DNA from: Burkholderiales bacterium
GTDB lineage: Bacteria; Pseudomonadota; Gammaproteobacteria; Burkholderiales; Burkholderiaceae_E
Direction: 5' to 3'
Length of the DNA stretch: 54,341 bases
Assembly: GCA_029977705.1 (NCBI GenBank)
Contig: JAPOKJ010000021.1
Coordinates: forward strand, 1-54,341
This document shows positions 27,407-37,020 of the stretch, in pieces (within the stretch, counting starts at the first letter, position 1; each line of letters begins with the position of its first letter). The notes below the pieces were generated by a model that did not search any database, was not told the DNA's origin, and was given only the letters and a program-made list of their open reading frames with translations. The position numbers were made by a program, and so were the translations under genes.

Positions 27407-28030
27407 GTGGCACGTTATATCGGTCCAAAGGCCAAGCTCTCCCGGCGTGAGGGCACAGATCTGTTCCTCAAGAGCGCCCGTCGCGCCCTGGACAGCAAGT
27501 CCAAACTGGACAGCAAACCCGGCCAGCATGGCCGCACCTCCGGCAGCCGTACCTCGGACTTCGGTCTGCAGTTGCGCGAGAAGCAGAAGGTCAAGCGCAT
27601 GTATGGCATTCTCGAGCGCCAGTTCCGGCGCTACTTTGCCGATGCCGAGCGTCAGCGCGGCGGTACCGGTGAAAACCTGCTCAAGATCCTGGAAAGCCGT
27701 CTGGACAACGTCGTTTACCGGATGGGGTTTGGCTCCACCCGTGCAGAAGCGCGCCAGCTGGTGTCGCACAAATCGATCACGGTCAACGGCCAGATCCTGA
27801 ATATCCCGTCGGCCCTGATCAAGCCCAACGACGTCGTGGCCATCCGCGAGAAATCGCGCAAGCAGGCCCGCATCGTCGATTCGCTGAATCTGGCTGAGCA
27901 GACCGGCATGCCTTCCTGGGTCTCGGTCGACAAGACCAAGATGGAAGGCGTGTTCAAGGCCCTTCCGGACCGCGCCGATTTCGCTGCTGACGTGAACGAA
28001 AACCTTATCGTCGAGTTGTACTCGCGTTAA
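27407..28030 (+). CDS. rpsD: 30S ribosomal protein S4
   Basis: Encodes 207 residues from GTG with AAAGGAAG upstream. S4 nucleates 30S assembly and, in E. coli, represses the alpha operon. [20 protein letters not shown] at the start and the S4 RNA-binding domain [20 protein letters not shown] with [10 protein letters not shown] are clear. It is the zinc-free type, lacking the N-terminal CxxC motifs. Confidence 0.98.
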   Translation: MARYIGPKAKLSRREGTDLFLKSARRALDSKSKLDSKPGQHGRTSGSRTSDFGLQLREKQKVKRMYGILERQFRRYFADAERQRGGTGENLLKILESRLDNVVYRMGFGSTRAEARQLVSHKSITVNGQILNIPSALIKPNDVVAIREKSRKQARIVDSLNLAEQTGMPSWVSVDKTKMEGVFKALPDRADFAADVNENLIVELYSR

Positions 28031-28047
28031 TCCTGAGGGAGTTGCTA

Positions 28048-29061
28048 ATGCAGACTGCTTTGCTGAAACCCCGTATTGTTGAAGTCGAACAGGTCGGACC
28101 GTCGCACGCTCGCGTCGTGATGGAGCCGTTTGAGCGCGGCTTCGGCCATACCCTGGGTAATGCGCTGCGTCGTGTCCTGTTGTCCTCGATGACCGGATTT
28201 GCACCGACCGAGGTCCAGATCTCGGGTGTCGTGCACGAATATTCGACGGTGGACGGCCTCCGTGAAGACGTGGTCGACTTGCTGCTGAACCTGAAGGGCG
28301 TGACCTTCAAGCTGCACAATCGTGATGAAGTGTTCCTGACGCTGAAGAAAGACAGCGCCGGGCCGATCCTGGCATCGGACATCGATCTGCCCCATGACGT
28401 CGAGGTGATCAACCCGAATCACGTCATCGGCAATCTGACCTCTGGCGGCAAGATCGACATGAGTGTCAAGGTCGAGAAGGGTCGTGGCTATGTGCCCGGC
28501 ACGATGCGCGAAATCCGCGACAACAAATCGATCGGCCGTATCGTGCTGGACGCTTCGTTCTCGCCGGTCCGCCGCGTCAGCTATGCCGTGGAGAGTGCCC
28601 GCGTCGAGCAGCGTACTGACCTGGATCGCCTGATCGTCGACATCGAGACCAATGGCGTGATCTCGCCTGAAGAGGCCGTGCGTCAGTCCTCGCGCATCCT
28701 GGTCGAGCAATTCGCCGTGTTCGCGCAACTGGAAGGGGGTACCGAGCCTCTGGCTGAACTGGGTATCCCGACCAGCATCTCGGCAGGTGTGCCGGGTGCG
28801 GTCACCCGCAGCCCGCAGATCGATCCGATCCTGCTGCGTCCGGTCGATGACCTCGAGCTGACGGTTCGCTCCGCGAACTGCCTGAAGGCCGAGAACATCT
28901 ACTACATCGGCGACCTCATCCAGCGCACCGAAAACGAGCTGCTCAAGACCCCCAACCTGGGTCGCAAGTCGCTCAATGAAATCAAGGAGGTGTTGGCCAC
29001 TCGCGGGTTGACACTGGGCATGCGTCTTGAGAACTGGCCCCCGGCCGGGCTCGACCGCTAA
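28048..29061 (+). CDS. rpoA: DNA-directed RNA polymerase subunit alpha
   Basis: Encodes 337 residues. The N-terminal dimerisation domain has [20 protein letters not shown] and the C-terminal domain, which binds UP elements and activators, has [20 protein letters not shown] and [13 protein letters not shown]. The ATG at 28048 has GAGGGAG about 7 bp upstream; a TTG two codons earlier is possible but less well placed. It is cotranscribed with the alpha-operon ribosomal genes, 17 bp after rpsD. Confidence 0.98.
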   Translation: MQTALLKPRIVEVEQVGPSHARVVMEPFERGFGHTLGNALRRVLLSSMTGFAPTEVQISGVVHEYSTVDGLREDVVDLLLNLKGVTFKLHNRDEVFLTLKKDSAGPILASDIDLPHDVEVINPNHVIGNLTSGGKIDMSVKVEKGRGYVPGTMREIRDNKSIGRIVLDASFSPVRRVSYAVESARVEQRTDLDRLIVDIETNGVISPEEAVRQSSRILVEQFAVFAQLEGGTEPLAELGIPTSISAGVPGAVTRSPQIDPILLRPVDDLELTVRSANCLKAENIYYIGDLIQRTENELLKTPNLGRKSLNEIKEVLATRGLTLGMRLENWPPAGLDR

Positions 29062-29072
29062 AGGAAACCATC

Positions 29073-29474
29073 ATGCGTCATCGTTCCGGACTTCGTAAAC
29101 TCAACCGCACCAGCGAACATCGCCAGGCGATGTTCCGCAACATGTGCAACTCGCTGCTCGAGCACGAGCAGATCAAGACGACCCTGCCCAAGGCCAAGGA
29201 ACTGCGCCGTGTGGTCGAGCCGCTGATCACGCTGGGCAAGAAACCCAGCCTGGCCAACCGTCGTCTCGCCTTTGATCGCCTGCGCAATCGTGACATGGTC
29301 ACCAAGATCTTCAACGATCTGGGTCCCCGTTATGCCAAGCGCCCGGGTGGTTATGTCCAGATCCTCAAGTTCGGCTTCCGCGTGGGCGACAATGCTCCGA
29401 TGGCCCTGGTCACCCTGATGGATCGTCCGGATGCAGATGCACCGGCGCCCAGCGAGGCTCCCAAGGCCGAGTAA
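29073..29474 (+). CDS. rplQ: 50S ribosomal protein L17
   Basis: Encodes 133 residues. [40 protein letters not shown] and the C-terminal [20 protein letters not shown] define bacterial L17. It is the final gene of the ribosomal cluster, 11 bp after rpoA, and is followed by a strong terminator. Confidence 0.98.
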   Translation: MRHRSGLRKLNRTSEHRQAMFRNMCNSLLEHEQIKTTLPKAKELRRVVEPLITLGKKPSLANRRLAFDRLRNRDMVTKIFNDLGPRYAKRPGGYVQILKFGFRVGDNAPMALVTLMDRPDADAPAPSEAPKAE

Positions 29475-29486
29475 GCTCCAGGCGTT

Positions 29487-29545
29487 CCGGCCTTCGGGCC
29501 GGTCGTCCGACAAGCGCGGCGCCGCAAGGCGACCGCGTTTTTTTT
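29487..29545 (+). terminator. intrinsic terminator of the ribosomal cluster
   Basis: A first stem CCGGCC/GGCCGG closes a TTCG tetraloop at 29487-29502. A second stem at 29515-29537 (GCGGCGCC with GGCGACCGC, one bulged A, GCAA tetraloop) is followed by eight T residues at 29538-29545. The second hairpin plus T-run is a canonical Rho-independent terminator, and the first may stabilise the 3' end. Confidence 0.9.
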
Positions 29546-29610
29546 CGTCTGCCTCCTGGCATGCTTCCGTTGGTCGGAAGACAGGGGCCGACGGGCGGTG
29601 CGCCGGCCCG

Positions 29611-29639
29611 TGGTCAGCGGCTGCTTCCAGGGCTATGCT
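29611..29639 (+). promoter_or_regulatory. possible promoter of the three-gene exported-protein operon
   Basis: TGGTCA (29611-29616) and TATGCT (29634-29639) are 17 bp apart, each matching four of six consensus positions. They lie after the rplQ terminator and 31 bp before the first gene of the unrecognised operon. This is weak, but it is the best placed candidate. Confidence 0.35.
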
Positions 29640-29669
29640 GGTGATTCAATCCCTTGAGTTGCCGCACCT

Positions 29670-30302
29670 GTGCGCGAAAGCCCTGCCTTGCGTCTCACCG
29701 TGTTCCCTCGACTGCGGGCTTGGCTCTGGGCCTTGGTCGCCTGCGCCTGCTGGTGGCCGCCGGGGGACAGGGGTGATGCGCAGGCCGGCATGCGAGCCCT
29801 TTCCCTTGCAGGCAGCCCTGCCTGCGCAGGGGGTGCCCGCAACGGCGCCGCCAGTGCCACCTCGGGACGTCAATACGACAGCCAGGGCCGCTTCACCGGC
29901 AGACTGGACCCGGATGGCCGGCGCTATGACGCCCAGGGGCGTTACCTGGGCCGCACCGAACAGGATGGGCGGCAATACTCCGAGCAAGGTCGCTATCTGG
30001 GACGAATCGACCAGGACGGCAGGAAGTACGACAGTCAGGGCCGTTATCAGGGCAGAAGCGATGACAAGGGGCGCCTGTTCGACAGCCAGGGGAGATATAC
30101 CGGCCGTGTCGACGAAGAAGGCCGGCAATTTGACGCGCAGGGCCGCTACACCGGCCGCCTGGAAGGCACCGGACAGGCCACTGGGACGCGTCCTGTGAGC
30201 CCTGCCCCTGTCCGGGTACCGCCCGCCAAAGCCGTGGAGGCCAATCGCAGCGTTGCGCCCTTCGTTTTCTGTGCCTATGGCGACAGCAGCTGTGCCAGGT
30301 AA
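29670..30302 (+). CDS. exported protein with six tandem 17-residue repeats
   Basis: Not recognised as a named family. It has 210 residues. Residues 14-29 look like a short export signal with the canonical lipobox LVAC (22-25), so it may be a lipoprotein; a conventional cleavage after DAQA is the alternative. Residues 66-167 are six uninterrupted 17-residue units of pattern GRxYDxQGRYxGRxDxD. Each unit keeps Gly-Arg at positions 1-2 and 8-9, an aromatic at 4 and 10, and an acidic end; this recalls the YD repeats of RHS proteins but is shorter. The tail ends with C201 and C208 after a Pro-rich linker. The start is GTG (29670); an in-frame GTG at codon 11 is also possible, and neither has a clear Shine-Dalgarno. 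The next gene begins inside its last codons. Confidence 0.75.
   Translation: MRESPALRLTVFPRLRAWLWALVACACWWPPGDRGDAQAGMRALSLAGSPACAGGARNGAASATSGRQYDSQGRFTGRLDPDGRRYDAQGRYLGRTEQDGRQYSEQGRYLGRIDQDGRKYDSQGRYQGRSDDKGRLFDSQGRYTGRVDEEGRQFDAQGRYTGRLEGTGQATGTRPVSPAPVRVPPAKAVEANRSVAPFVFCAYGDSSCAR
29865..30170 (+). repeat. six tandem 51-bp coding repeats
   Basis: Exactly six consecutive 51-bp units encode the 17-residue repeats. Units differ widely at synonymous positions: arginine is written cgt, cgc, cgg, cga, agg and aga in equivalent places. The array is therefore old and kept at protein level, not a recent slippage product. Confidence 0.9.
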
Positions 30303-31242
30303 GGCCTCCCTGTCCCGCAAGGCGCGGCCCGCCACCGGGATCACTGTTGGACTGCTGATGATCATCCTCGGTGGGGTGATGGGTCTGGGCACGGCGAAGG
30401 CGGAAAACCCGGAGCAGCTGGAGCGTGCTCGACGCAACCCGCAGATCGAACTGCTGGATGCGCAGGGCGTGCAGTATCTGGAGGCCTTTACAGCCCCCGG
30501 CATCATCTTTCATGAAAGCGAGTGCGATCCCCCCCAGGTCCATGCGAACTACCTGTGTACCCGCCTGCCGCTGGACTACAACACGCCGTTCACCGTCTTT
30601 CCAGTGGCACTGCGCTTTTATGACAAGACCGATCCGGCATCGGTTGCCCGCGATCGGCTGAGCAGTCGGCGTGACATCCACGATGCGATCGAAGCCCCTC
30701 ACTTCTTTCTGCTCGACATGCACCACGGCCGGCTCGAAGTGAATGACGAAGGCGAGGCGACGTATTCGCCCGTCCGGCTCGAAGACGTGCCGGTTCTCAA
30801 GGCGGGCGACCACTATCGCAGCAGCATGGCCATTGCCAAGCAACAAGGTGGCGGTTTTCTGACCTTTCAATCGCGCGTCGTGGTCCCCAAGGGCACGACC
30901 TTGTACCGGCCGGCGCCCCGCAGTCTGCTGAGTCCGGAGCAGAAGTGGCGCAAATGCGAGGGTGCCAGTGTGCCCGGAAGGATGCCCAGTGGCTGGATGC
31001 ACCAGTACCGCAGCGCAAAGGATTGCGATGCGCGCTTCGTCGTCAATGTGTTTGGCGAACGCAGCCAGAGGGAAGTGACGGCCTATGTCTTTCGCCGCCA
31101 GGAAAATTTCAATGTGGGCCCGCTGTATCGCCGGCTGGTCCAGAGCTTTCGCATCAGCCCCAAGGACCCGCCTGGCCTGTACACGCTGGAGTGGTGGTAT
31201 GCCGGAAAGCTGCTGACCCGCACCCGATTCGAGATCAAGTGA
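30277..31242 (+). CDS. exported protein of unknown function (middle gene of trio)
   Basis: Not recognised. It has 321 residues from the ATG at 30277, which overlaps the repeat-protein gene by 26 bp; an in-frame TTG at 30253 is a longer alternative. Residues 1-42 form a signal peptide (basic SRKAR, hydrophobic GITVGLLMIILGG, cleavage after GTAKA). The mature part has four cysteines (83, 94, 227, 250), an even number that would allow two periplasmic disulfides. The C-terminus, with DPPGLYTLEWWYAGKLLTRT, looks like the last strands of an Ig-like or beta-sandwich fold. The stop overlaps the start of the next gene (TGATG), so the two are probably translated together. The product is probably periplasmic or surface-exposed. 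Confidence 0.8.
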   Translation: MATAAVPGKASLSRKARPATGITVGLLMIILGGVMGLGTAKAENPEQLERARRNPQIELLDAQGVQYLEAFTAPGIIFHESECDPPQVHANYLCTRLPLDYNTPFTVFPVALRFYDKTDPASVARDRLSSRRDIHDAIEAPHFFLLDMHHGRLEVNDEGEATYSPVRLEDVPVLKAGDHYRSSMAIAKQQGGGFLTFQSRVVVPKGTTLYRPAPRSLLSPEQKWRKCEGASVPGRMPSGWMHQYRSAKDCDARFVVNVFGERSQREVTAYVFRRQENFNVGPLYRRLVQSFRISPKDPPGLYTLEWWYAGKLLTRTRFEIK

Positions 31243-31994
31243 TGAAGCTGTCCTTCGCGCCATGGAGTCTGCTTGCCCTGATGGTCTCCCCGGTGATGGC
31301 CCTGACATCGGTTCCCGGGGCGCAACTGCAGGAAGGTCGAACTTTTGACACCAGCAGTCCGCGGTCACAGAAAATGGTGAGCATCCTGTGCTTTGGCAAG
31401 GACAAGACCTTCTGCGCGCGTCAAAAGGAGCCCGCACGCTATTACGGCATGGGCTTTGAATGTCACTGGCCGCAGGTCTTTGCGGAAGATGTCATGCCCG
31501 ATGACCAGCCCAGCCGCAAGCGTTTCATGCTGCCGGCGGCCGGCTTGCAGGTCGGGCCGCAGACCCAGGGTCAGGCATGCGTCTTCCGGGTCGGGTTTAC
31601 CATGCCCGACGTCCTGCTCGGAACCAAGGACAAGGAGGACCTGATGGCCTATGTGGAGTGGGAGTTCGAGATCGAACCGATTCCGGGCCTGAATGGTCGT
31701 GTCGAGGGCCGGAAGGTCATCCTGCCCTACTACCTGGTACCCAAGCGGGACGGCTCGCACGTCAAGAACCCCTGGGATCCGCGTACGTTCAACAGCAACG
31801 ACAGCGACGTCACTGCTCTGCCCAGCCGGGTCAAGGCAAGGCCTCAGCGCTCATGGATGACCCTGATCATCAACGGGCAGGTGATCGACAAGATCGATGT
31901 CCCCCTGATTGCTGAACCGGTCAAGTGGCAGATCTATGATTGGCGACGCAAGGAGAAGAAGTCTTACGAGATCCGCCACGGCACCGAGGGCTAG
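31242..31994 (+). CDS. exported protein of unknown function (last gene of trio)
   Basis: Not recognised. It has 250 residues. The first 20 residues (MKLSFAPWSLLALMVSPVMA) are a Sec signal peptide. The mature part has four cysteines (50, 58, 74, 113), and ends with strands such as RSWMTLIINGQVIDKIDVPL. Aromatic and charged residues alternate in a way suggesting a beta-rich fold. It is not an obvious paralogue of its upstream neighbour, although both are secreted, similar in cysteine count and coupled by a TGATG overlap. No enzymatic motif was seen. It is followed by a structured 243-bp gap and the convergent CorA-type gene. Confidence 0.8.
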   Translation: MKLSFAPWSLLALMVSPVMALTSVPGAQLQEGRTFDTSSPRSQKMVSILCFGKDKTFCARQKEPARYYGMGFECHWPQVFAEDVMPDDQPSRKRFMLPAAGLQVGPQTQGQACVFRVGFTMPDVLLGTKDKEDLMAYVEWEFEIEPIPGLNGRVEGRKVILPYYLVPKRDGSHVKNPWDPRTFNSNDSDVTALPSRVKARPQRSWMTLIINGQVIDKIDVPLIAEPVKWQIYDWRRKEKKSYEIRHGTEG

Positions 31995-32237
31995 GCTATC
32001 GACCCGGGTTCGCAACGCCGAAGTGGCCCTCATTTCACTTCGCCCCGAAGGGGTTCGATCGGACGAGGCCCTCGGTCGCTCGCCCACCAGGGCAGATATC
32101 ACCCGATATCTACCCTGGCGGACAACCGCCCGATCATCCTCGTCTGAGTCGAATCCTTGGACAAGTTATTTACGGCACACCACACTAGGTGAACCCGACA
32201 GCGGGCGCTACCGCATGCGGGCTGCCTGCCTGCGCCT
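31995..32237. other. non-coding stretch with three successive hairpins
   Basis: Between convergent genes, three inverted repeats follow each other: CGAAGTG/CACTTCG (32019-32042), CCCC-GAA-GGGG (32043-32053) and a near-perfect 14-bp stem (32087-32100 with 32105-32118, one mismatch, ACCC loop). None is followed by a T-run on either strand, so simple intrinsic terminators are unlikely. No coding frame is supported. It could be a structured 3' region or a mobile-element remnant. Confidence 0.6.
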
Positions 32238-33332
32238 TCAGGCCTCGTCGCGCGACTTCCTGCGTGCCTCGAACATCTTGCGGAACGAACTGGATGCAAG
32301 ATAGCTCCGCGCCGTAAAAAAGACCACCATGCCGCCTGCGATCAGCAGCATCAGGGCCATCGACATCCAGAACCCATATCGGGAATGCAGGCCCGGAATG
32401 AATTCGAAGTTCATGCCGAAAATGCCGGTGACCAGGGTCAGCGGCAGGAAGATCGCGGTGATCGCAGTCAGGGTGCGCATGATCTCGTTGGTGCGATGGG
32501 CGGTCGACGAGAAATGCAATTGCACCGCTGATTCGGCCGAGGCCTCCAGGCGATGGCTGTGGTGCATGACTCGACCGATGTGCTCGACCACGTCGTTGGT
32601 GCGAACCTCGAGCAAGGGACTGAGCGGACCCGGGCCCTTGCTGCCCTCGCGGCGCTGCGCGCGCTCGTCCCGCCATTCCTGAACCGCATCGAGCTGCTCC
32701 TCGCAGAGCATCTCGAGCTTGCGGATCTCGGACCGTGCCTCGAGCAGCAGGTACCAGTCGCGGAACGGGCGCCGGGGATCGAGCAGATCCTTTTGCCAGT
32801 TGTCGAGCAGGTCGGTCATTGGCTGGCGCAGGTCGAGATAGCGATCCACCATCCCGTTGAGAACGCGCAGCATCAGTTCCTCGGGGCAGGCGGGCATGCG
32901 CTGGGTGCTGTCCGCAGCGGCCAGCAGGCGTTCGCGCAGTGATGCAAACAGTTTGCTGTCGAGTGCCCGTACGGTGACCAGCACCTTGGGCAGCACGAAG
33001 AACGTGGTCGGCCGCGTCTTGATGCGCAGCCCCGAGTTGCCGATGCTGCCTTCGGCGCGCGGGTCGAGATTGATGCGATTGGCCAGCCCCCTGAACACGA
33101 TCATCTCGTACTGCGAGGTCGAGTCGTAATAGGAAGGATGAAGCATGTTCTCGGCGTCGGACAGGTGCTCGTCGAGCACCCGGATGCCAGTCAGCTCAAC
33201 GACCGGCCCGACCCAACGGCGCGTATCGGTGTAATCGACGTCAAACCAGAGAAAGCCCTTCTCGGGCAGGACGCGCGGCATCTCCTTCAGGACGCTGGCC
33301 TGATGCTCGGCGATATGCAGCAGCTGGAACAA
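32238..33332 (-). CDS. CorA-family divalent cation transporter
   Basis: Encodes 364 residues. The GMN selectivity motif is present as FGMNFEFIPGL between the two C-terminal membrane helices (ITAIFLPLTLVTGIFGMN and MSMALMLLIAGGMVVFF), the defining feature of CorA/ZntB-type pentameric Mg2+ or other metal channels. The N-terminal cytoplasmic domain is long and acidic/helical. The start is TTG at 33332, with no good Shine-Dalgarno; the next ATG (33281) would leave the ribosome binding site touching the start codon. It lies 32 bp after hemB on the same strand, so it may depend on read-through from hemB. Confidence 0.9.
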   Translation of the reverse strand: MFQLLHIAEHQASVLKEMPRVLPEKGFLWFDVDYTDTRRWVGPVVELTGIRVLDEHLSDAENMLHPSYYDSTSQYEMIVFRGLANRINLDPRAEGSIGNSGLRIKTRPTTFFVLPKVLVTVRALDSKLFASLRERLLAAADSTQRMPACPEELMLRVLNGMVDRYLDLRQPMTDLLDNWQKDLLDPRRPFRDWYLLLEARSEIRKLEMLCEEQLDAVQEWRDERAQRREGSKGPGPLSPLLEVRTNDVVEHIGRVMHHSHRLEASAESAVQLHFSSTAHRTNEIMRTLTAITAIFLPLTLVTGIFGMNFEFIPGLHSRYGFWMSMALMLLIAGGMVVFFTARSYLASSSFRKMFEARRKSRDEA

Positions 33333-33364
33333 GTCGGTCGGCCGGAGGGGAAAGGGCGCGGCGC

Positions 33365-34456
<1,092 letters not shown>

Positions 34457-35074
34457 CTAGAGCCCGAGACCGCCGCAGATCCACTCCGCCACCTCTTGCT
34501 GGCCCTGCTTGTCAGGCACGGAAAAAAGCCGGATCTCGAAAACCTGGGCAGGCCGCAATGCGGTCAGGTCCTGGCGCACCTGCTGCATCTGCCGGTTCTG
34601 CTGGAGTTTGCTCAGCTTGTCGGCTTTGGAGAGCAGGATCAGGATGGGGACCTGCTCCGGACAGAAGCCGATCAGTTGCCGATCCTTGTCGGTCACACCG
34701 CGCCGGATGTCCATCACCAGCACCACGCCGCGCAAGGCCTTGCGTGCACCCAGATAGCTGCCGGACAGCCGTGCCCATTCGGCCTGGGCTTCGCGGGTGG
34801 CTTCGGCGTAGCCATAGCCCGGCGTGTCGACCAGAAAGGCCTGGGGCGCATCCTCGGGCTTGCGCTGGCCCAGCCCGAAAAAATTCAGGGCCTGGGTCCG
34901 CCCCGGTGTCTTGGAGGAGAAGGCGAGCCGCTTCTGGTGGCACAAGGCATTGATGGCGGAGGACTTTCCGGCATTCGATCGCCCGACAAAGGCGATCTCG
35001 CCCAGTCCGTCGCCGGGCAATTGTGAGGGCTTTGCCACGGTGGTGAAAAACCGGGCGCCCGAAAGACGGTTCAT
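34457..35074 (-). CDS. engB: ribosome biogenesis GTP-binding protein EngB/YsxC
   Basis: Encodes 205 residues. GTPase motifs are G1 GRSNAGKSS (31-39), G3 VDTPGYGYAE, G4 LLSKADKLSK and the family block SSKTPGRTQALNFF. EngB helps assemble the 50S subunit. The ATG at 35074 has AAGGA upstream, and the longer in-frame start would run into the neighbouring cytochrome c4 promoter. It diverges from the cytochrome c4 gene across 56 bp; a TACAAT box on its own strand lies at about 35087-35092. Confidence 0.97.
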   Translation of the reverse strand: MNRLSGARFFTTVAKPSQLPGDGLGEIAFVGRSNAGKSSAINALCHQKRLAFSSKTPGRTQALNFFGLGQRKPEDAPQAFLVDTPGYGYAEATREAQAEWARLSGSYLGARKALRGVVLVMDIRRGVTDKDRQLIGFCPEQVPILILLSKADKLSKLQQNRQMQQVRQDLTALRPAQVFEIRLFSVPDKQGQQEVAEWICGGLGL

Positions 35075-35130
35075 AAAGTCCTTGGTATTGTAGAATCTAG
35101 GGTTTATCTCACCGAAGTTTAGTATCCAAG

Positions 35131-35826
35131 ATGCCTTCGCTCCTGAAAACACTGAACCTGGTCGCCCGTCAAGCCGTGTCTGCGCCCCTGCGCGCGGCGC
35201 TGTCTGCTGGCGTTGTAAGCGCCACGCTGGCGGCCTTCCCGCTCGGCGTTGCCGCCCAGGCGCCTGCCAAGCCCGATGCCAAGAAGGGCAGCGAGATCGT
35301 CTCGCAGGTGTGTGCCTCGTGCCACGGAGCCGATGGTAACAGCGCCACCCCGGCCAATCCCAAGCTGGCCGGCCAGCATCCTGAATACCTGGTCAAGCAG
35401 CTGGGCAATTTCAAGGTCAAGCCGGGCGCCAAGGAAGCCGAGCGTGCCAACGCCGTGATGGCCGGCTTTGCAGCCAACCTGTCGGATGCCGACATGCGCA
35501 GCATTGCCCTGTACCTGTCCACCCAAAAGCTCAAGCCCTCGGCCTCCAAGAACGCCGCCACGCTCGACCTGGGCCGCAAGATCTATCGTGCCGGCATCCC
35601 CGACAAAGGCGTTCCGGCCTGCGCGGGTTGCCACAGCCCGAACGGCAATGGCATCCCGGCCCAATACCCGCGCCTGTCGGGCCAGTATGCCGAGTACACC
35701 GAGTCGCAGCTGGTCGGTTTCCGTCAGGGCACGCGCAAGAACAGCGCCCAGATGAGCCAGATCGCCAGCCGCATGTCGGATGCCGAGATCAAGGCCGTGT
35801 CCGATTTTGTCGCTGGTCTTCGCTGA
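35131..35826 (+). CDS. dihaem cytochrome c4
   Basis: Encodes 231 residues with a long signal peptide ending near PLGVAAQA. Two haem c sites are present: CASCH at 61-65 and CAGCH at 164-168, each followed by its own domain with a distal Met region (VMAGFAANLSDADM and AQMSQIASRMSDAEI). This duplicated arrangement defines cytochrome c4, a periplasmic electron carrier to terminal oxidases. It is divergent from engB. The ATG has only a weak ribosome binding site (CCAAG). The gene ends in a clear terminator. In related genomes resB/ccsA cytochrome-maturation genes often follow; here they do not. Confidence 0.95.
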   Translation: MPSLLKTLNLVARQAVSAPLRAALSAGVVSATLAAFPLGVAAQAPAKPDAKKGSEIVSQVCASCHGADGNSATPANPKLAGQHPEYLVKQLGNFKVKPGAKEAERANAVMAGFAANLSDADMRSIALYLSTQKLKPSASKNAATLDLGRKIYRAGIPDKGVPACAGCHSPNGNGIPAQYPRLSGQYAEYTESQLVGFRQGTRKNSAQMSQIASRMSDAEIKAVSDFVAGLR

Positions 35827-35892
35827 CAGGTCCCTGGGGCGGACCGGTCTGACCGGCCGCTGAAGGTGCTTCTGGCACCGCAACGTTTCCCG

Positions 35893-35916
35893 AAAGCCGG
35901 CACTGCCGGCTTTTTT
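35893..35916 (+). terminator. intrinsic terminator after cytochrome c4
   Basis: A 9-bp stem AAAGCCGGC/GCCGGCTTT with a 3-nt loop (35902-35904) runs into six T residues (35911-35916). Because the stem begins with AAA, it can also work for a transcript in the other direction. It separates cytochrome c4 from msrP. Confidence 0.9.
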
Positions 35917-35978
35917 GTTGCCGTTCGTCGACTTGCCGTCACAATGACAGCTGCACGCGTCCCGGCACGCGTAAGGAA

Positions 35979-37004
35979 ATGACCGCAGACCGCCACCCAG
36001 AGACACCTATGAACGCCCCGCGCTTTTCCCCTGCCTTTGAGCAACCCCCCGCCAGCGAGATCACGCCTCGTGAGGTGTTCGACAATCGCCGGGTCATCCT
36101 GCGCACGGCGCTGCAGGGCGCCAGCCTGGCCTCGATCGCGCCATGGGCGGCCCGCGAGGCCTTTGCGGCCGACGCTGCGCCCCAGGGCGGCAGTGGCCAG
36201 AAGCTGGTGACCCGTCCGGGCAAGCTGGCTCCGATCATGGACAAGCCCACCAGCTACAAGGACGTGACGTCCTACAACAACTTCTACGAGTTCGGTACCG
36301 AAAAAGAGGACCCGGCCCGCCATGCCCATACCCTCAAGACCCGCCCCTGGACGGTGACGGTCGAGGGCGCGATCGCCAAGCCCAAGGTGTTTGACCTGGA
36401 CGAATTGCTCAAGATGGCACCGCTCGAGGAGCGCGTCTACCGCATGCGATGCGTCGAGGGTTGGTCGATGGTGATTCCCTGGGTCGGCTTTTCGATGTCC
36501 GAACTCATCAAGCGGGTCGAACCGACCGGCAATGCCAAGTTCGTCGAGTTCGTCACCCTGGCCGACAAGGCGCAGATGCCGGGCCTGTTCAATCCGGTGC
36601 TGCAATGGCCTTATGTCGAGGGCCTGCGCATGGATGAAGCCATGAATCCCCTGACCCTGCTCACCCTGGGCCTGTACGGTGAGGTGCTGCCCAAGGCCAA
36701 TGGCGCCCCGGTGCGGCTGGTGGTGCCCTGGAAATACGGCTTCAAGAGCGGCAAGTCCATCGTCAGGATCCGCTTCGTCGAAAAGCAGCCGGTCACCAGC
36801 TGGAACCGGGCCGCACCCGAGGAGTACGGCTTCTACTCCAACGTCAACCCGGACGTCGATCACCCGCGCTGGTCCCAGGCGACCGAAAGGCGCATTGGTG
36901 AGGATGGCTTCCTTCAGAGAAAGCGCAAGACCCTGCCCTTCAATGGCTATGCCGAGCAGGTCGGCCAGCTGTATGCCGGCATGGACCTGCGCAAGTTCTT
37001 CTGA
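35979..37004 (+). CDS. msrP: protein-methionine-sulfoxide reductase catalytic subunit MsrP
   Basis: Encodes 341 residues. This periplasmic molybdopterin enzyme repairs oxidised methionines. The molybdenum ligand is C158 in [14 protein letters not shown], and [20 protein letters not shown] and [11 protein letters not shown] are family blocks. The twin-arginine signal is [10 protein letters not shown] at 36-45, ending near EAFAA. The start is uncertain: ATG 35979 has AAGGA only one base away, and ATG 36009 (residue 11) has no good site; both leave the signal intact. msrQ follows after 16 bp. Confidence 0.96.
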   Translation: MTADRHPETPMNAPRFSPAFEQPPASEITPREVFDNRRVILRTALQGASLASIAPWAAREAFAADAAPQGGSGQKLVTRPGKLAPIMDKPTSYKDVTSYNNFYEFGTEKEDPARHAHTLKTRPWTVTVEGAIAKPKVFDLDELLKMAPLEERVYRMRCVEGWSMVIPWVGFSMSELIKRVEPTGNAKFVEFVTLADKAQMPGLFNPVLQWPYVEGLRMDEAMNPLTLLTLGLYGEVLPKANGAPVRLVVPWKYGFKSGKSIVRIRFVEKQPVTSWNRAAPEEYGFYSNVNPDVDHPRWSQATERRIGEDGFLQRKRKTLPFNGYAEQVGQLYAGMDLRKFF

Positions 37005-37020
37005 GCGGGTCCGTATCCGG

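Noticed and set aside
29865-30170. Possible CRISPR or DNA-level repeat array
   Set aside because: Units are 51 bp with no spacers and encode a repeated protein segment; DNA identity between units is low.
29431-30198. A 255-codon plus-strand frame crossing the repeat region
   Set aside because: The frame at 29670-30302 has an export signal and perfect protein-level repeats; this one starts inside rplQ and runs through its terminator.
32087-32118. Intrinsic terminator at the 14-bp stem
   Set aside because: No run of T follows on either strand, so it is kept only as a structured element.
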